Assembly (NCBI GenBank): GCA_024734495.1
Contig: JALMQS010000099.1
Location: 70,127,335 to 70,191,334 of the forward strand
DNA from: Forficula auricularia
Taxonomy: Eukaryota; Arthropoda; Insecta; Dermaptera; Forficulidae
Length of the DNA: 64,000 bases
Direction of reading: 5' to 3'
Shown here: piece by piece, positions 10,771 through 21,509 of the stretch
How positions within the stretch are numbered: position 1 is the stretch's first letter
How the letters are laid out: each line of letters starts with the position of its first letter
Notes under the pieces: model-generated
What the model was told of the DNA's origin: nothing
Database searches by the model: none
The model's input: only the letters and a program-made list of their open reading frames with translations
Translations under genes and position numbers: made by a program

Positions 10771-10996
10771 TATATTGAAGGAGACAATAAAAGAGTGTGT
10801 CTTCTGCTGGAATTTACATTTTATTTATAACGAGATTATAGTTTCAAGGGGTTTGCCCACTTCATCAGTTTATTACAATTGATTCACAGGAATTAATTGT
10901 AATAGACTGATGAAAGGCAAACCCTTGAACTATAATCTCGTTATAAATAAAATGTAAATTCCAGAAGACACACTCTTTTATTGTCTCCTTCAATAT
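10771..10996. mobile_element. Foldback element U3 with inverted hammerheads
   Basis: The arms run from TATATTGAAGGAGACAATAA to the complement at 10,977-10,996 and are about 105 bp each. The terminal text GTGTCTTCTG matches the 3' region of the Penelope-like element (AGAGTCTTCTG at 14,514-14,525). Each arm carries a hammerhead motif. It is followed by GCTACTCTCGGCAAAA, a tail shared with other copies at about 59,131 and 59,435. Confidence 0.75.
10830..10875 (-). ncRNA. Hammerhead ribozyme motif (U3 left arm)
   Basis: Minus-strand reading: CUGAUGA (10,862-10,868), stem II AGUGGG/CCCCUU with loop CAAA and one mismatch, GAAA (10,842-10,845), then CUAUAAUC as short helix III and cleavage site. 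Stem I is weak. The facing copy (10,907-10,930) has GAAC in place of GAAA and is expected to be inactive. Confidence 0.6.
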
Positions 10997-11929
10997 ATAA
11001 AAATTCTGCTACTCTCGGCAAAAAACTTTCAATTTAATAAATATATAGGTTCGTTGTAAAAAAAGTTGTTCATCGCTGCGATCAATTTTAAAAACTAAAT
11101 TATAATTTTATATATAGGTTTTTTTAGTCCTCGTAATATTTTTTTTTATCTTCCAATAAAAATGTAATTGTGAAAAGAATAAAAATAAGAGGAATTTTTT
11201 TTAAGATTTTCAAAATAATCTCCGGAATAAAAATAACGAGAGAGACGATAGAACAATAAAAAAATAAAGTAAAAAGAAAAGACTCCGTCGTGGATGGGCT
11301 CATCGTCATTCTCCCCCTTCAATTTCTCTGTCTCTTTCTAATAAAAAGAAGAAATAAAATGAAGAAAATCTTTTTCTCTGTTTGTACCCCCCCCCCCCCC
11401 AATGCAAATAAAATTAAAATTAAATAAAAGTTTTCCAACCTCCCCTTCTTCCAATCATTCTCAGATGAATATAATCAAATTCAAATATTAAACTTTCTTT
11501 TTTTCTTCCATTTTAATTTTATGAAAATTGATTTTTCAACCCTCTTTCCTCTTCATCTTCTTCATTCTAAATTGGATTTCCAATGAGAATTTAAATATCT
11601 TATCGGCTGATTATTATTGATCACGCTTAAAGACTCTACAACTCTTTAAGTTGCTCTCCTTATAGAGTTAAAGCCAAATACAAGTATAAGTATTGTAATT
11701 TTTATTTATATTAATATTCATATTTACTTAGATTTCTTATATTTACATTTATATATTTTATAATTAAAAAAGAAAAATCTTTGTAAAACAATTTTTTAAA
11801 TTTTAATTTCATTGGTGTTTTTCTTGTGTTAGGTTGGTATGTAAGATTTGAATGTTATATTTTGTTATATTGGTACACATGATTTGAATGTTAAGAATGG
11901 TGACCACTCGTTCAATTATTATTAGTATT
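10997..11929. other. Unassigned AT-rich stretch
   Basis: AT-rich DNA with a C-run at 11,387-11,400. No gene, terminal repeat or tandem array is seen. Confidence 0.4.
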
Positions 11930-12091
11930 AACTTGTAAACTCCTGATGATGGACTAATAATCCGAAATATATTGAGTTTGTATAAACCTCTTTGAGTTTT
12001 ATTTCATTCACTGTGAAACTACACACCCTTTACTCTATTAATTAACATCATGTTTCACCTAAAACCTACACCACTTTCCATAAGTAAAACC
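11930..12091 (+). mobile_element. U1 monomer with an intact hammerhead
   Basis: A single, non-inverted copy of the U1 unit: AACTTGTAAACTC, hammerhead, then GAGTTTTATTTCATTCACTG and the end CACCACTTTCCATAAGTAAA. It matches the right arm of the foldback at 1954-2581 without the U2 insertion, which confirms the extent of U2. Confidence 0.75.
11937..11979 (+). ncRNA. Hammerhead ribozyme motif, type I, core intact
   Basis: Stem I AAACUC (11,937-11,942), CUGAUGA (11,943-11,949), U, stem II GGA/UCC, GAAA (11,964-11,967), UAUAU as minimal helix III, cleavable U, and GAGUUU (11,974-11,979) closing stem I with six pairs. All conserved core positions are kept. Whether the two- to three-pair helix III supports cleavage alone or needs a dimer cannot be told from sequence. 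Confidence 0.75.
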
Positions 12092-12221
12092 AAATAACTA
12101 TTGTATTATGGCCACTAATTTAATTAATTAGCTGCTAAAGTTTCTTTAAATCTTATAGCCAGCAAAATCTCTCTTTAAAGTTTAGTACCTGGAGCCGCCG
12201 AGCTTCGCTCGAGGTTTAGTT

Positions 12222-12374
12222 GATGGGTGAACCGCGATTGGAATTAGGTGTACACCATCTTTGAAGTTATTTTGGAATTCATTAGATAATCTATTGTTAT
12301 CTATTGTCTCTACTTGAAATGAAAGTGGAAGTGGAAGTAGGTGTACACGATTTTAGGTCGCGGTTCACCCCTCG
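12222..12374. mobile_element. Short MITE with GGGTGAACCGCGA ends
   Basis: Inverted ends GATGGGTGAACCGCGA and TCGCGGTTCACCCCTC enclose about 153 bp. A direct repeat GGTTTAGTT flanks it (12,213-12,221 and 12,375-12,383). A duplication of 8-9 bp would suit a hAT or Mutator-type origin. A second, left-truncated copy is at about 45,564-45,680. Confidence 0.7.
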
Positions 12375-12785
12375 GGTTTAGTTATTGCTTATTTGAACAG
12401 CCAATTATTTTGTTTTGATTCAACCATATGATTCATTTTTATTCATCCAATTGTTAATAAATAAAACCTATCAAAATGTGTTTTTTTTCTAGAAAATTGA
12501 GACCTGCTTATGCGAAAGATATTTTTAAATAAATTCTTGATTATTTTTTATTCTATTAAATAAATAAGGTTCTTTATAAAACGTTTATTAATAATTCTAA
12601 CGTTTAGGGAGAACAAAATATGTTAGAAACCACAATCACAATAGTTTTTCAAGGCCTTTGAGAACAATGAATTAACCCAACCCATTTTCTGTCTATGTAC
12701 AAAAGTAAAAGAGAAACCTTTTTTAAAACCTCAAGAGTTTTCTACCTGAGAATTATTAATTTGATTATTAAAAAAACCATCAAAA
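12375..12785. other. Unassigned AT-rich stretch
   Basis: No gene or repeat boundary is recognised here. Confidence 0.35.
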
Positions 12786-12904
12786 ACAATTTATCCGAAG
12801 ATGAGACCGTGACAGATCGAATTGTCAACCTAAAAACCCCTAACCCGAGAATTTCATCAAAATCGGTATAGCCGTTTTCAAATTAGAACAACGATACAAA
12901 TATA

Positions 12905-13836
12905 CAGGGTGGTCCCGAATTCATGGTACAAACGTTAATGGTAGGTACAGGACATTGTCTGTCTTCTTCTTCTTCTTCTTATTTTTAAACCTATAGGTTT
13001 GTTTCTTCCAGAACGTCATACCATCTCTTCTTAGGACGACCTCTACTTCTTATTCCAACCGGCTTGTTTGTCATCACTTTCTTTACCAGTTATTCTTCTC
13101 ACATGCGCATACCATTCCGCTCTTCTTCTTTTAACCCATTCGCCCACCTTTTGTATTCCACATTTTTCTCTAATATCTTCACTCTTCATCCTATCGAGCC
13201 TGGTCACGTTCATTATCCTTCGTAATGTCTTCATTTCAGTCGTTTCCAATAATTGAGAAGTTTTTGCAGTATCGGGTCTTGTCTCTGCTGCGTAAGTTAA
13301 TATTGGACGTACTACGGTTTTGTAGACTCGTACCTTGGCCTCCGTTCTTAAATATTGATTTGACCAGATTGCATTGTTAAGGCAACCCGATATTTTTGAG
13401 GCTCTTATTGCCTGATGTCTTACCTCTGTTTCTAGGTCTTGATGAGAGGTCATTTGGATGCCAAGGTATGTGAAGGACATGACTTGTTCGACAATGGTAT
13501 CGTACAGTTGTAGTTTACATCGGAGTGGTGATTTAGAGATTGTCAGTGTTTTGGTCTTCTTGGTTGACAGATTGAGACCGAATTTATGCGCAACACAGCT
13601 AAATTTATACAGGACATTGTAACAATGAGTTATTGTATAGGAATGTATAGTCGCAAGTGACGCGGTGAGGCGTAAACAGGGGAAATAACGGCTATACATT
13701 ATACACTATATTACTATTACACTATACATACATATACATATTACATATACTTATTACACTATACATTCCTATACAATAACTAACAATGTCCTGTACCTAC
13801 CATTAAAGTTTGTACCATGAATTCGGGACCACCCTG
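12905..13836. mobile_element. TA-flanked MITE with long terminal inverted repeats
   Basis: Ends CAGGGTGGTCCCGAATTCAT and its complement, with TA at 12,903-12,904 and 13,837-13,838. The inverted repeats reach about 90 bp each. Without the RTE fragment inside it, the element would be about 270 bp. Non-coding. Confidence 0.8.
12959..13607 (-). pseudogene. RTE-like LINE 3' fragment with target duplication
   Basis: Flanked by the perfect 13-bp direct repeat TACAGGACATTGT (12,946-12,958 and 13,608-13,620). Minus-strand translation shows the post-catalytic RT region: KFGLNLSTKKTKTLTISK, IVEQVMSFTYLGIQMT, RVYKTVVRPILTYAAETR, EMKTLRRIMNVTRLDRMKSE, then a frameshift before RGRPKKRWYDVLEETNL, the usual end. 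It finishes in a (GAA)n-type simple repeat, as RTE elements often do. It is 5'-truncated to 649 bp. Confidence 0.85.
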
Positions 13837-13880
13837 TATATATACAATTTTTGCTCGTTTAATAATAGTGGAGTAGATAA

Positions 13881-14471
13881 AAACTGTTTAAAAAAAGATA
13901 AAAAAAGTTAAGGACTTGATTTTAAAATGTTTGTCACTGTAGAATGAGCCAAAAATACTTCAGTCTGACTGTCAGTCAGAATGATCGTGTAGGGTTCTGC
14001 ATGATTGAAGTTACGAATGACAGTCGGATTGATTCAATCTGACAGTAGGGACCGCATTACGCAGCTTTCATTCTTCTGCGAGCAATGTGTTGCCTAAAGA
14101 CAGGCGCACCAAAGTCGTAGATCAAGTTTAAATTTAGACTACACTTTGAGGATTTTAATTCGTACTGTTATTTATTTATATTTTATCATCCAATATTTTT
14201 CTTATACATGCCAAAAAAAAAATTGATTTATTTTTAGCAAAAACACTTATTTTTTTTTTTCAAATAAGTAAACCTCTTTTTCTTATAATTGAGGATTCTT
14301 GTTTTACAGGAATAGATATAAGTAGCAAAATCTGAGTATTTTTATCATTAAAATTAGGTTATTTTTTGACTTTGAATTAATGTATGTCTAGCAGTTGGAA
14401 ATCTATAAAATTTAGAATCACTATTTTCTTTGTATTTTTACAATTCACTACACAACAATTCGAAAAACCCA
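13881..14471. other. Unassigned stretch
   Basis: Contains a short inverted motif (CAGTCTGACTGTCAGTCAGA near 13,960) and AT-rich DNA. No gene seen. Confidence 0.35.
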
Positions 14472-14556
14472 TTTTTTTTTTTTTTTTTTTTTTTTAGGTT
14501 AAAAAATAAAATGAGAGAGTCTTCTGTTTTTAAATAAAATAATTTTTAATTATTTC

Positions 14557-14599
14557 TAGAGACTATAGTTTCGAAGGCATTGCCTTCATCATCAGTCTA
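14557..14599 (-). ncRNA. Hammerhead ribozyme of the Penelope-like element
   Basis: Minus-strand reading: stem I UAGA, core CUGAUGA (14,589-14,595), an extra U, stem II GAAGGC/GCCUUC (six perfect pairs, loop AAU), core GAAA (14,569-14,572), helix III CU-AU-AG, cleavable UC, then UCUA closing stem I. Cleavage would fall between 14,561 and 14,560. The type I fold with minimal helix III is that described for hammerheads in Penelope-like elements (established knowledge). Confidence 0.85.
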
Positions 14600-14780
14600 T
14601 CACAAATATTTCAAATTAGTTACAAATTAAGATTTATACATTGAAAATTTTGAAAAATATATAATGTCTTTTTTCTTCATGATTCCTCTTGGGAGATTAG
14701 AATATAACTGGAGCAATATCTGGGTTACTCTTTTGTTTAGGCATTTTCTAAATAGTTTTACTTGAATGAATGGAATGTTT

Positions 14781-16606
14781 TTAAAAAGGGTCATTGATAA
14801 TTTCTAGTTTTTCATTTAAAGATTCAATTGGGCTTTTTTCCAAGGATTTTAAAAATTCAATGGATTCTTTTAAAGAAAGAATTAAGGGGTCATTGACTTC
14901 TTTGATCAATTTAATTTTGGATTGATCTGGAAAACTATGATTATTAGCATTTAAATGCTATGCAAATGCATAATTTTCGTAGGCCCTCTTGTGTTCATTG
15001 ATCCTAATGGATAAATTTCTTTCCGTTTTTCCTATATAAGTTGCATTGCAATCTTGGCATGTCAATTTATATACTCCGGATTTTTCATTTTCCGGAATTT
15101 TATCTTTAATTTGACTTAATTCACTTCCTAATGTATATGGTGATCTAAAGATTGTCGCGTACCCTAAAGATTTTAATTTATGCTTTATTTTTTCGGACAT
15201 CTTACCATAATATGGTAATATTAGTTTTGGCAGATCTTTAATTTGGGAATTTTGTGAATAGATTAAATTTAAATTTGATTTTTGAATTTTACCTTTTAAT
15301 ATTTGATCTATTAAATTGCTTTCATAACCATTATTTATAGCTATTTCTTTGATTATCTCTAGTTCTGTTAAAAAATGCTCTTTCTTTAATGGGATACTAT
15401 TTAAACGGTGGATCATTGAATGGAATGCTGCTAATTTATGTGACATTGGTCGACAAGCCATGTTGTGAATTACGGTATCTGTAGATGTATCTTTCCTATA
15501 AATTTCGAATGTGTGTTTATTTTCTTCAATTTTAATTTTAAGGTCTAAATAATTTAATGTTTTTCCTTTTTCTTTTTCTACGGTAAATTTGATTTTTGCA
15601 TGTAATGAATTTATATGTTTTATGAATTTATTGAGAATTCTTTCAGTCCCTGTCCATAAGACAATCACATCGTCAACATATCTATAATAATATTTGATAT
15701 ATTGAGAGAATTCGCACTTTATATTTAAAAATTGTTTTTCGAAATGTTTTAGAAAAATTTCGGCAAATAATGGTGACAGAGGGTTTCCGATTGCTAAGCC
15801 ATTTTTTTGTTCATAAAATTTATCGTTGTATTGGAAAAAATTGTGATTTAGACATAACTCCATCAAATCACTTAGGTCTGTTTTTTCTTTTATGTTCAAA
15901 TTTGGACATGTATAAATTATCTGGTCAACTAGGTCTTTTGTTTCTGAAGGGGGACGTTTGTAAATAAACTTATGATATCTAAAGAGATTAATTTTGCGTT
16001 ATTGGGGATATCTATGTTTTTAATTTTATTTATTAAGTCTAATGAATTTAAAATTGAGTGATCTGGTTGAAAATTAGTTTTTTCTTTGAAGATTTTATTT
16101 AGACTTTTGGCTAATTTTGTTACACACGCTCCTGAGTAGCTTACTACAGGTCTAATTGGTATTTCGTCTAGTTTTTCCGATTTATGAATTTTCGGAAGGG
16201 AATACAATCTAGGACACTTTGGGTTCTTTTCTATTAACGACATTTTGGTTTTTTCGTTTAAAATTTTGGAATTTTTAATTTTGTCCCTAACTAATTTGTT
16301 ATATTTATTTACTGGGTTTTTAATTTGATTGAAATTTTGTGTTTTCAAGAAGGTTTCGGTTTTCTCTTTATAAATTTTTTGATCTAGTATAACTATTGAA
16401 TTTCCTTTGTCACTTTTTACTACTGTTAAATTGTTTTCCTGAATTTTTGATTTTAGTGATTTTATTGTTTTATTTTCCGAATAATTGATTTTGTTCCTAT
16501 TTTTTTCCATTTCTTGTCCTAGGATTTTAGCACAAATTGTTTTGTTAGTGTCATTTTCCCTATTTTTTATTAACGATGCTGCCATATTAATAGCGATGTC
16601 CTCCAT
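14781..16606 (-). pseudogene. Penelope-like reverse transcriptase and GIY-YIG endonuclease
   Basis: The frame opens at 16,606 (MEDIAINMAASL). N-terminal half: VVKSDKGNSIVILDQ, PRLYSLPKIHKSEKLDEIP, then KLISLDIISLFTNVPL, the first catalytic region. At a run of five G on the plus strand (15,949-15,953) the frame slips by one base. The second half, to 14,958, has NGLAIGNPLSPLFAEIFL, YYRYVDDVIVLWTG (catalytic YVDD), NYLDLKI and HKLAAFHSMIHRL. The C-terminus is the nuclease: SGVYKLTCQDC, then YIGKTERNL and RINEHKRAY, with the CxxC pair typical of PLE nucleases. A TAG at 14,958-14,960 cuts the nuclease; reading on gives HLNANNHSF, the expected His/Asn segment, and a stop at 14,781. With only two lesions this is a young relic. 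Confidence 0.9.
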
Positions 16607-16740
16607 TTTTCTTCTTTATTCAATGTTATTAGAGGAAAATGAGGATGCAAATTTGACAAATTCAATCGCCTACAACGCTGCGGTCATTTCTCTTATCCCC
16701 TCCAACGTACTTCACCCAGGCAATAAAAGAAATGTCTACA

Positions 16741-18261
16741 ATTATTAAATTATAGGGCATAATTAAAGTGATAGTGTAACGTCCCTATCCGGGGCTTATA
16801 GGGGCTCAATGAAAATGTGACAGAATGTCATATAGGGGAAGGGGTGGGGGGTCTACAAATCTTGAAATTCGTGTGACGTAATTTATGGACCGCCCCTTAA
16901 TTAACAATTTATTAAACCAGTTATCTAATTAATTAAATTAAACCAATTATTTTACATTAATTAATGTATACATTGTATTTTTGCTTCGATTCCGGAGATT
17001 ACCTCTCCACCATCGAGTGTCCTTATTCATCTTTAGTCCTTGTTTTTAATAAGAGGAAAAATCTAATTAGATAAAAAAACCTCTTTTCCGATAATTATTT
17101 CAATTCCATTATTCCCCAATCAAGTCGATTGGTTTCCATTATCTAATTAATTAAATTTTTTGTAATTTTAATATATGGTAAAAATTTTAATTAACTATTA
17201 GCGATTTTAAAATTAAAAAAAAACAATAAGTAATAATTATTAAAATGAAATCGAGAAAAATTAATTAAATTTTTTTATTGACACACCCATCTGTAAATAA
17301 TTATTTTAATAAATGAAAAAATCAATCAAATTAAATTCATCCGAAGATGAATGAGACCTTGACAGACCGAATTGAGGACCCAAAAACTTACTAATCCGTA
17401 ATTTTATAATAATATAAATCATTAGAGCCATTTTTGAAAACCTGATTCTATATACGTTTACAATAATTGCTCATTTAAAATAATAAGATAAGATAAGATT
17501 ATTATTATTATCATAAATTCATAGGACTCGCTTTTTATCAGTCTAGCCATGTGTGTCTAGATTGAAGTCAAAAATATTTTACCACTCACTGACGGATATA
17601 AGTCAATTATTGACCTTCTGGGAGGAAAATGCCGCCTTTAGAAACGTCTCTTACTTAATAAACGAGGATCTCTCTCTCTTTTGTTGAATTCTTTCCAATT
17701 GCAATTTTTACTTTCTCCAACTTTTTAACTTTTAATAGAAAGATTTCAACTCTCTTTTTATTGCATATTAAAATAATCGCCCTTCTTCACTCTGGGCTAA
17801 GAATATTAATTCTAAACGGAGGGATCATCATCCATTGTAAACTGAATTAAACACCCATTGATGCCAACCAAAGAAAAGTAAACTTGAGTAGCTAATCGAA
17901 AAAGTTCATTTCTTCCCGTTTTGAAGTTAAAAAAAAAAAAAAAGATTTATAATCAATAAATGGAGAATATTCATTATTTTATCTTCATCTAAATGTTCTT
18001 CCATGGTTGCTTAGTAAAATGATAAAATAAACCTTAATAAGGTCCTCTTCACACTTTAATGTATTCAATTAATTCAAATAAATAATTAATTTTAAATTAT
18101 TATTGATTTTTTGATGAAATTGGATTCCATTTTCAAATAATAAAATGAAAATCTAACTAATAATTATCATATTACATAATTATCAAATTCATTAAAAATT
18201 TGAATTCTTAAAATTGTATAATGTATCTCAACAAAAACACTTGTGTAAAAAAAGGTCAAGT
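16741..18261. other. Unassigned AT-rich stretch with repeat R2 copy
   Basis: Mostly AT-rich sequence without open frames. The segment at about 17,337-17,500 (CCGAAGATGAATGAGACC) is a second copy of repeat R2. A direct repeat AACAAAAACACTTGTGTAAA (about 18,230 and 18,363) leads into the next foldback. Confidence 0.45.
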
Positions 18262-19013
18262 TCGAGAAAGAAATCGAAAAAGATTTTCATAAGCATTTAA
18301 TATAAATGCGCGCATCTTGCAGGCTAAGTTCCCATCCAACATACAAAAAGAAGTGAAATCTCAACAAAAACACTTGTGTAAAAAAGTCCAAGTTCGATTA
18401 ATAAAAGCCGTTTGCCAAAAAAAGTAGTGAGATCTAATGTGCTGCTAAGTTCAATATCATCAATTTAATAAATGAGTCGAGAATATATAATAGTAACTTC
18501 ACTTAAAACGCCTATTTTTCATTTCACATGTCCATCTATATTTATTGATTTCACATTTTTAGTTTTTTCCTAAAACTTGGTACGCATTAAATTATTATTA
18601 TTATTATTATTAATGCCTGATTTAACCCTTCCATACTCTCTTATTATGATCTCATGATATGGTAACATAATTCGTGACATACATAACAATGCGTAAAAGC
18701 CAAGTTTTAGGAAAATAATTTCAACTAAAAATCTGAATTCAATAAACAATATAGAGGGATATATGAAATGAAAAACATGCGTTTTATTTGAAGTTACTAT
18801 ATTCTCGACTCATTTATTAAATTGATGATATTGAACTTAGCAGCACATTAGATCTCGACTACTTTTGGCAAACGGCTTTTATTAATCGAACTTGGACTTT
18901 TTTTCACAAGTGTTTTTGTTGAAATTTCACTTCTTTTTGTATTTTGGATGGGAATTTAGCCTGCAAGATTCGCGCATTTATATTAAATGCTTATGAAGAT
19001 CTTTTTCGATTTC
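18262..19013. mobile_element. Long foldback element
   Basis: Left text GAGAAAGAAATCGAAAAAGA returns inverted at 18,996-19,013 (CTTTTTCGATTTCTC). Inner matches include GCCGTTTGCCAAAA against TTTTGGCAAACGGC and GAGTCGAGAATATA against TATATTCTCGACTC. Arms are about 330 bp with an AT-rich centre holding (ATT)n near 18,590. No coding sequence. Class unknown. Confidence 0.75.
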
Positions 19014-19435
19014 TCACTTTATTAGTAATTCAAGTTATTACTTGTCAAATTTTAGCATTCTAGTGTCGTTGAATTTTCACTATTAGTTAATTTAACTCAT
19101 AAGTGTCAATCCTGAAGAAGGGAAAGTTTCAGTTTTTTGATTTCACCCTTTATTAATGCTCCAAAATCTACTAGTATGCCAAATTTTAGCATTTTATTGC
19201 ATTTGAATTTTTACTTGATGAGAATTTATATTATAAACTCTCCTTCATTTAAGATGCTGAGAAGGTTAAATTCAAATATTGCATAAGGAATCAGAAAAAT
19301 ATACTGCAAAACGTAGCAACGTTTAGAAAATGTAACTCCTAATTTTATTTCAAGTCCAAGTTCCCAATAACCAGCCACAAAGAAAAATATTCATCATGGA
19401 CGATAATAACACCAAGCCATTTTTCTTCTCTTATA
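19014..19435. other. Unassigned stretch
   Basis: Contains two diverged copies of AAATTTTAGCATT with flanking text (19,048 and 19,181), suggesting an old tandem duplication. No gene seen. Confidence 0.35.
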
Positions 19436-21023
19436 GTCCAGTCAAATTGTGTTTTTATCAGGAAAGTTTTGGGGTAGTTCTGATTTTTTTTCTGCATATA
19501 TATGTTTTTTTTTGGGGGGGGGGGGGGGAGGTGAATCCAAATCTGAGGTCTCCCACCAAAATTTCGTGACGCAACATTGTAGAAAATGCAAAAAAAAGGT
19601 GAAAATTTCCATTTTTTTGGCTGGATATCTATAAATCTAAGAGTTTTATCAAAAAAGTGGTCCAAGAAAACGTTCAAGTCAACAAAATTTCCTAGAGAAT
19701 GAGATAGCAAAGAGGTTTCTAGGATGAGTGGTTTTCATTTTATGAAGGAAAAATTGCGATTTTTTGCATACAATTGCAGTTTTTTAAAACTTCAACCTCA
19801 TTGCGGCACGGATTACCATTTATCCAATTGAGATAAAACTTTGTATTAATTGTAGAAAATTTAATTTAGTTTAAAAATGTATAGAGTGGTCTTTGTCGAA
19901 AACTTGCTTTTTTCATGGCCAAAATGGGAAAAAATAGAAAAAAATGGGAGTTTTTGGGTGATTCGAAAACTTGAATTTTGCGCCTGAGCCCAAACGGTTG
20001 GCCGGATAAAAAACCCTAACTTATGGAATTAACCAAATCCTAATAGAAGAAATCAAAATGAAAATAAACAAGAATAAAACCAAGGTCCTAGTATGTACAA
20101 AAAAAGAACAAACGAGACAGGAATGCATCAAAATTAACCAAGAAAACCTAGGAGGTTAAGGAATTCCGCTACCTAGGAAGTAAAATAACATGGGATGGAA
20201 GGAGCGAAAACGAAATTAAATCAAGAATTGCCCAAGCAAAAAATGGGGTTTAATTCAAAACAAAAACTACTATGCTCCTCCTCAATCAGCTTAGAAAACA
20301 GGAAGATGCTATTGAAGACATATGTATGGAGCATAGCCATGTACGGGTGTGAAACCTGGACAATTAGAGAAGCGGAGAGAAAGAGATTAGAGGCTTTCGA
20401 AATGTGGTGCTACAGAAGAATGATGAATATCAAATGGATGGATAGAAGAATTACAAATGAAGAAGTTCTTGGAAGAATCGGAGAAAGAAGAACCTTGTGG
20501 AAGAGTCTGAAGAAGAGAAGAGGTCAGATGATGGGGCACACACTGAGACATGGGGGACTGCTTAGGGATATCTTGGGTGGGGGGGAGGTGGGAAAGAAAA
20601 GTGGAAGGGGAAGACCCAGATTAGATATTTCAACCAAATAATTGGGGATATGGGATGCCAGACATTTAGAGAGGTCAAACAGCTGGCGGGGGACAGAGTC
20701 GAGTGGAGACGGATTGTTGCATCAAACCAGTCTTAGGACTGTATACTCAATGATGATGATAATAAAAATTTTAGGAAATATTAAGAACTTTTAATTTTGA
20801 ATAAAAAGGCTATTTGCGAAAAAACGATAGTTTTCGAGTTTTAAGCGACAAACAATCAAAAAATTGAAATTTTCACATTTTTTGCATTTTCTACAATGTT
20901 ACGTCACTAAATTTTGGTGGGGGACCTCAGAATTGGATTCAGCGCCCCAAAAAACATATATATGCAAAAATCAGAACTACCCCAAGACTTTTCTGATAAG
21001 ATAAAAACACAATTTGACTAGAC
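19436..21023. mobile_element. Foldback family F copy with an RTE fragment inside
   Basis: Ends GTCCAGTCAAATTGTG and its complement near 21,008-21,023, flanked by TA. Related copies are at 25,281-26,765 and 28,672-30,065. The left arm is internally rearranged relative to the full copy. The middle (about 20,016-20,768) is an RTE-type LINE fragment. A G-run lies at 19,516-19,529. Confidence 0.75.
20016..20768 (+). pseudogene. RTE-like LINE 3' fragment, plus strand
   Basis: The post-catalytic RT region is readable: KMKINKNKTKVLVCTKKEQ, KMGFNSKQKLLCSSSISL, LLKTYVWSIAMYGCETWTI, FEMWCYRRMMNIKWMDR, GERRTLWKSLKKRRGQMMG, then, after a shift near 20,630, REVKQL and RVEWRRIVASNQS. It ends in ATGATGATGATAATAA-like simple repeat. 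The minus-strand copy at 32,880-33,606 is nearly identical. Frameshifts make it non-functional. Confidence 0.87.
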
Positions 21024-21509
21024 TATTAAAAGGGTCAACAAAGTAACCACCGTATATATTAATAGTATTTTTAAATGCAATTAAGCTCAAAACTTTGGCA
21101 GATATTTTTTTATTTAATTCTTGAACATTCTACATGAATTTAAAATAATATTAAAATATTGCTTTTAACTATAGAGCAAAATATTATCTACTACTACTAG
21201 GTTCACGATATTTCAATAAAAAAATATTATTATCTAAAGTATAATGGAAAAAATTGTTAAAAATATTATTAAAAACGATAATATACCTATATCAGAAATG
21301 TTATCTTCCATTTTAAACTACTAAGGCTATTTTAAATATACCTTTTGCTTCGAAAACTCATATAAAAAATTGAATAAAAATTAGTTAACTTTATTTCTAA
21401 AATATAATATTGCACACTTGTCACAAAGGATTCTCAATTAAAAATAATTTCCAAATTTTGATACGCGCTCCTCACCCCCGAGTTAAGACGGCTCTCTATA
21501 TTATTATTA
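21024..21509. other. Unassigned AT-rich stretch
   Basis: No coding sequence or repeat ends recognised. Confidence 0.35.

Larger units (their letters stand above)
12786..13880 (+). repeat. Dispersed repeat R2, split by a MITE
   Basis: The text TATCCGAAGATGAGACC ... AATTTCATCAAAATCGG up to 12,904 continues at 13,837 (ACAATTTTTGCTCGTTTAAT). A second, uninterrupted copy is at about 17,337-17,500, which shows that 12,905-13,836 is an insertion. Class unknown. Confidence 0.6.
14472..16740 (-). mobile_element. Penelope-like element (PLE), near-complete
   Basis: A minus-strand retroelement coding for a Penelope-type reverse transcriptase joined to a GIY-YIG endonuclease, followed by about 200 bp of 3' sequence with a hammerhead ribozyme and a T-run on the plus strand (14,473-14,495) that would be its A-tail. 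The 5' limit is uncertain; the left coding end is at 16,606. PLEs copy RNA at telomere-like or nicked sites using this RT and nuclease. The copy is damaged by one frameshift and one stop. Confidence 0.88.

Noticed and set aside
13608..13699. N-terminal extension of the RTE-like frame (from MYSRYFPC)
   Set aside because: The target duplication places the RTE boundary at 13,607; the extension is read from MITE sequence.
19110..19135. CTGAAGAAGGGAAAG as a hammerhead
   Set aside because: No stem II and no GAAA at the required place.
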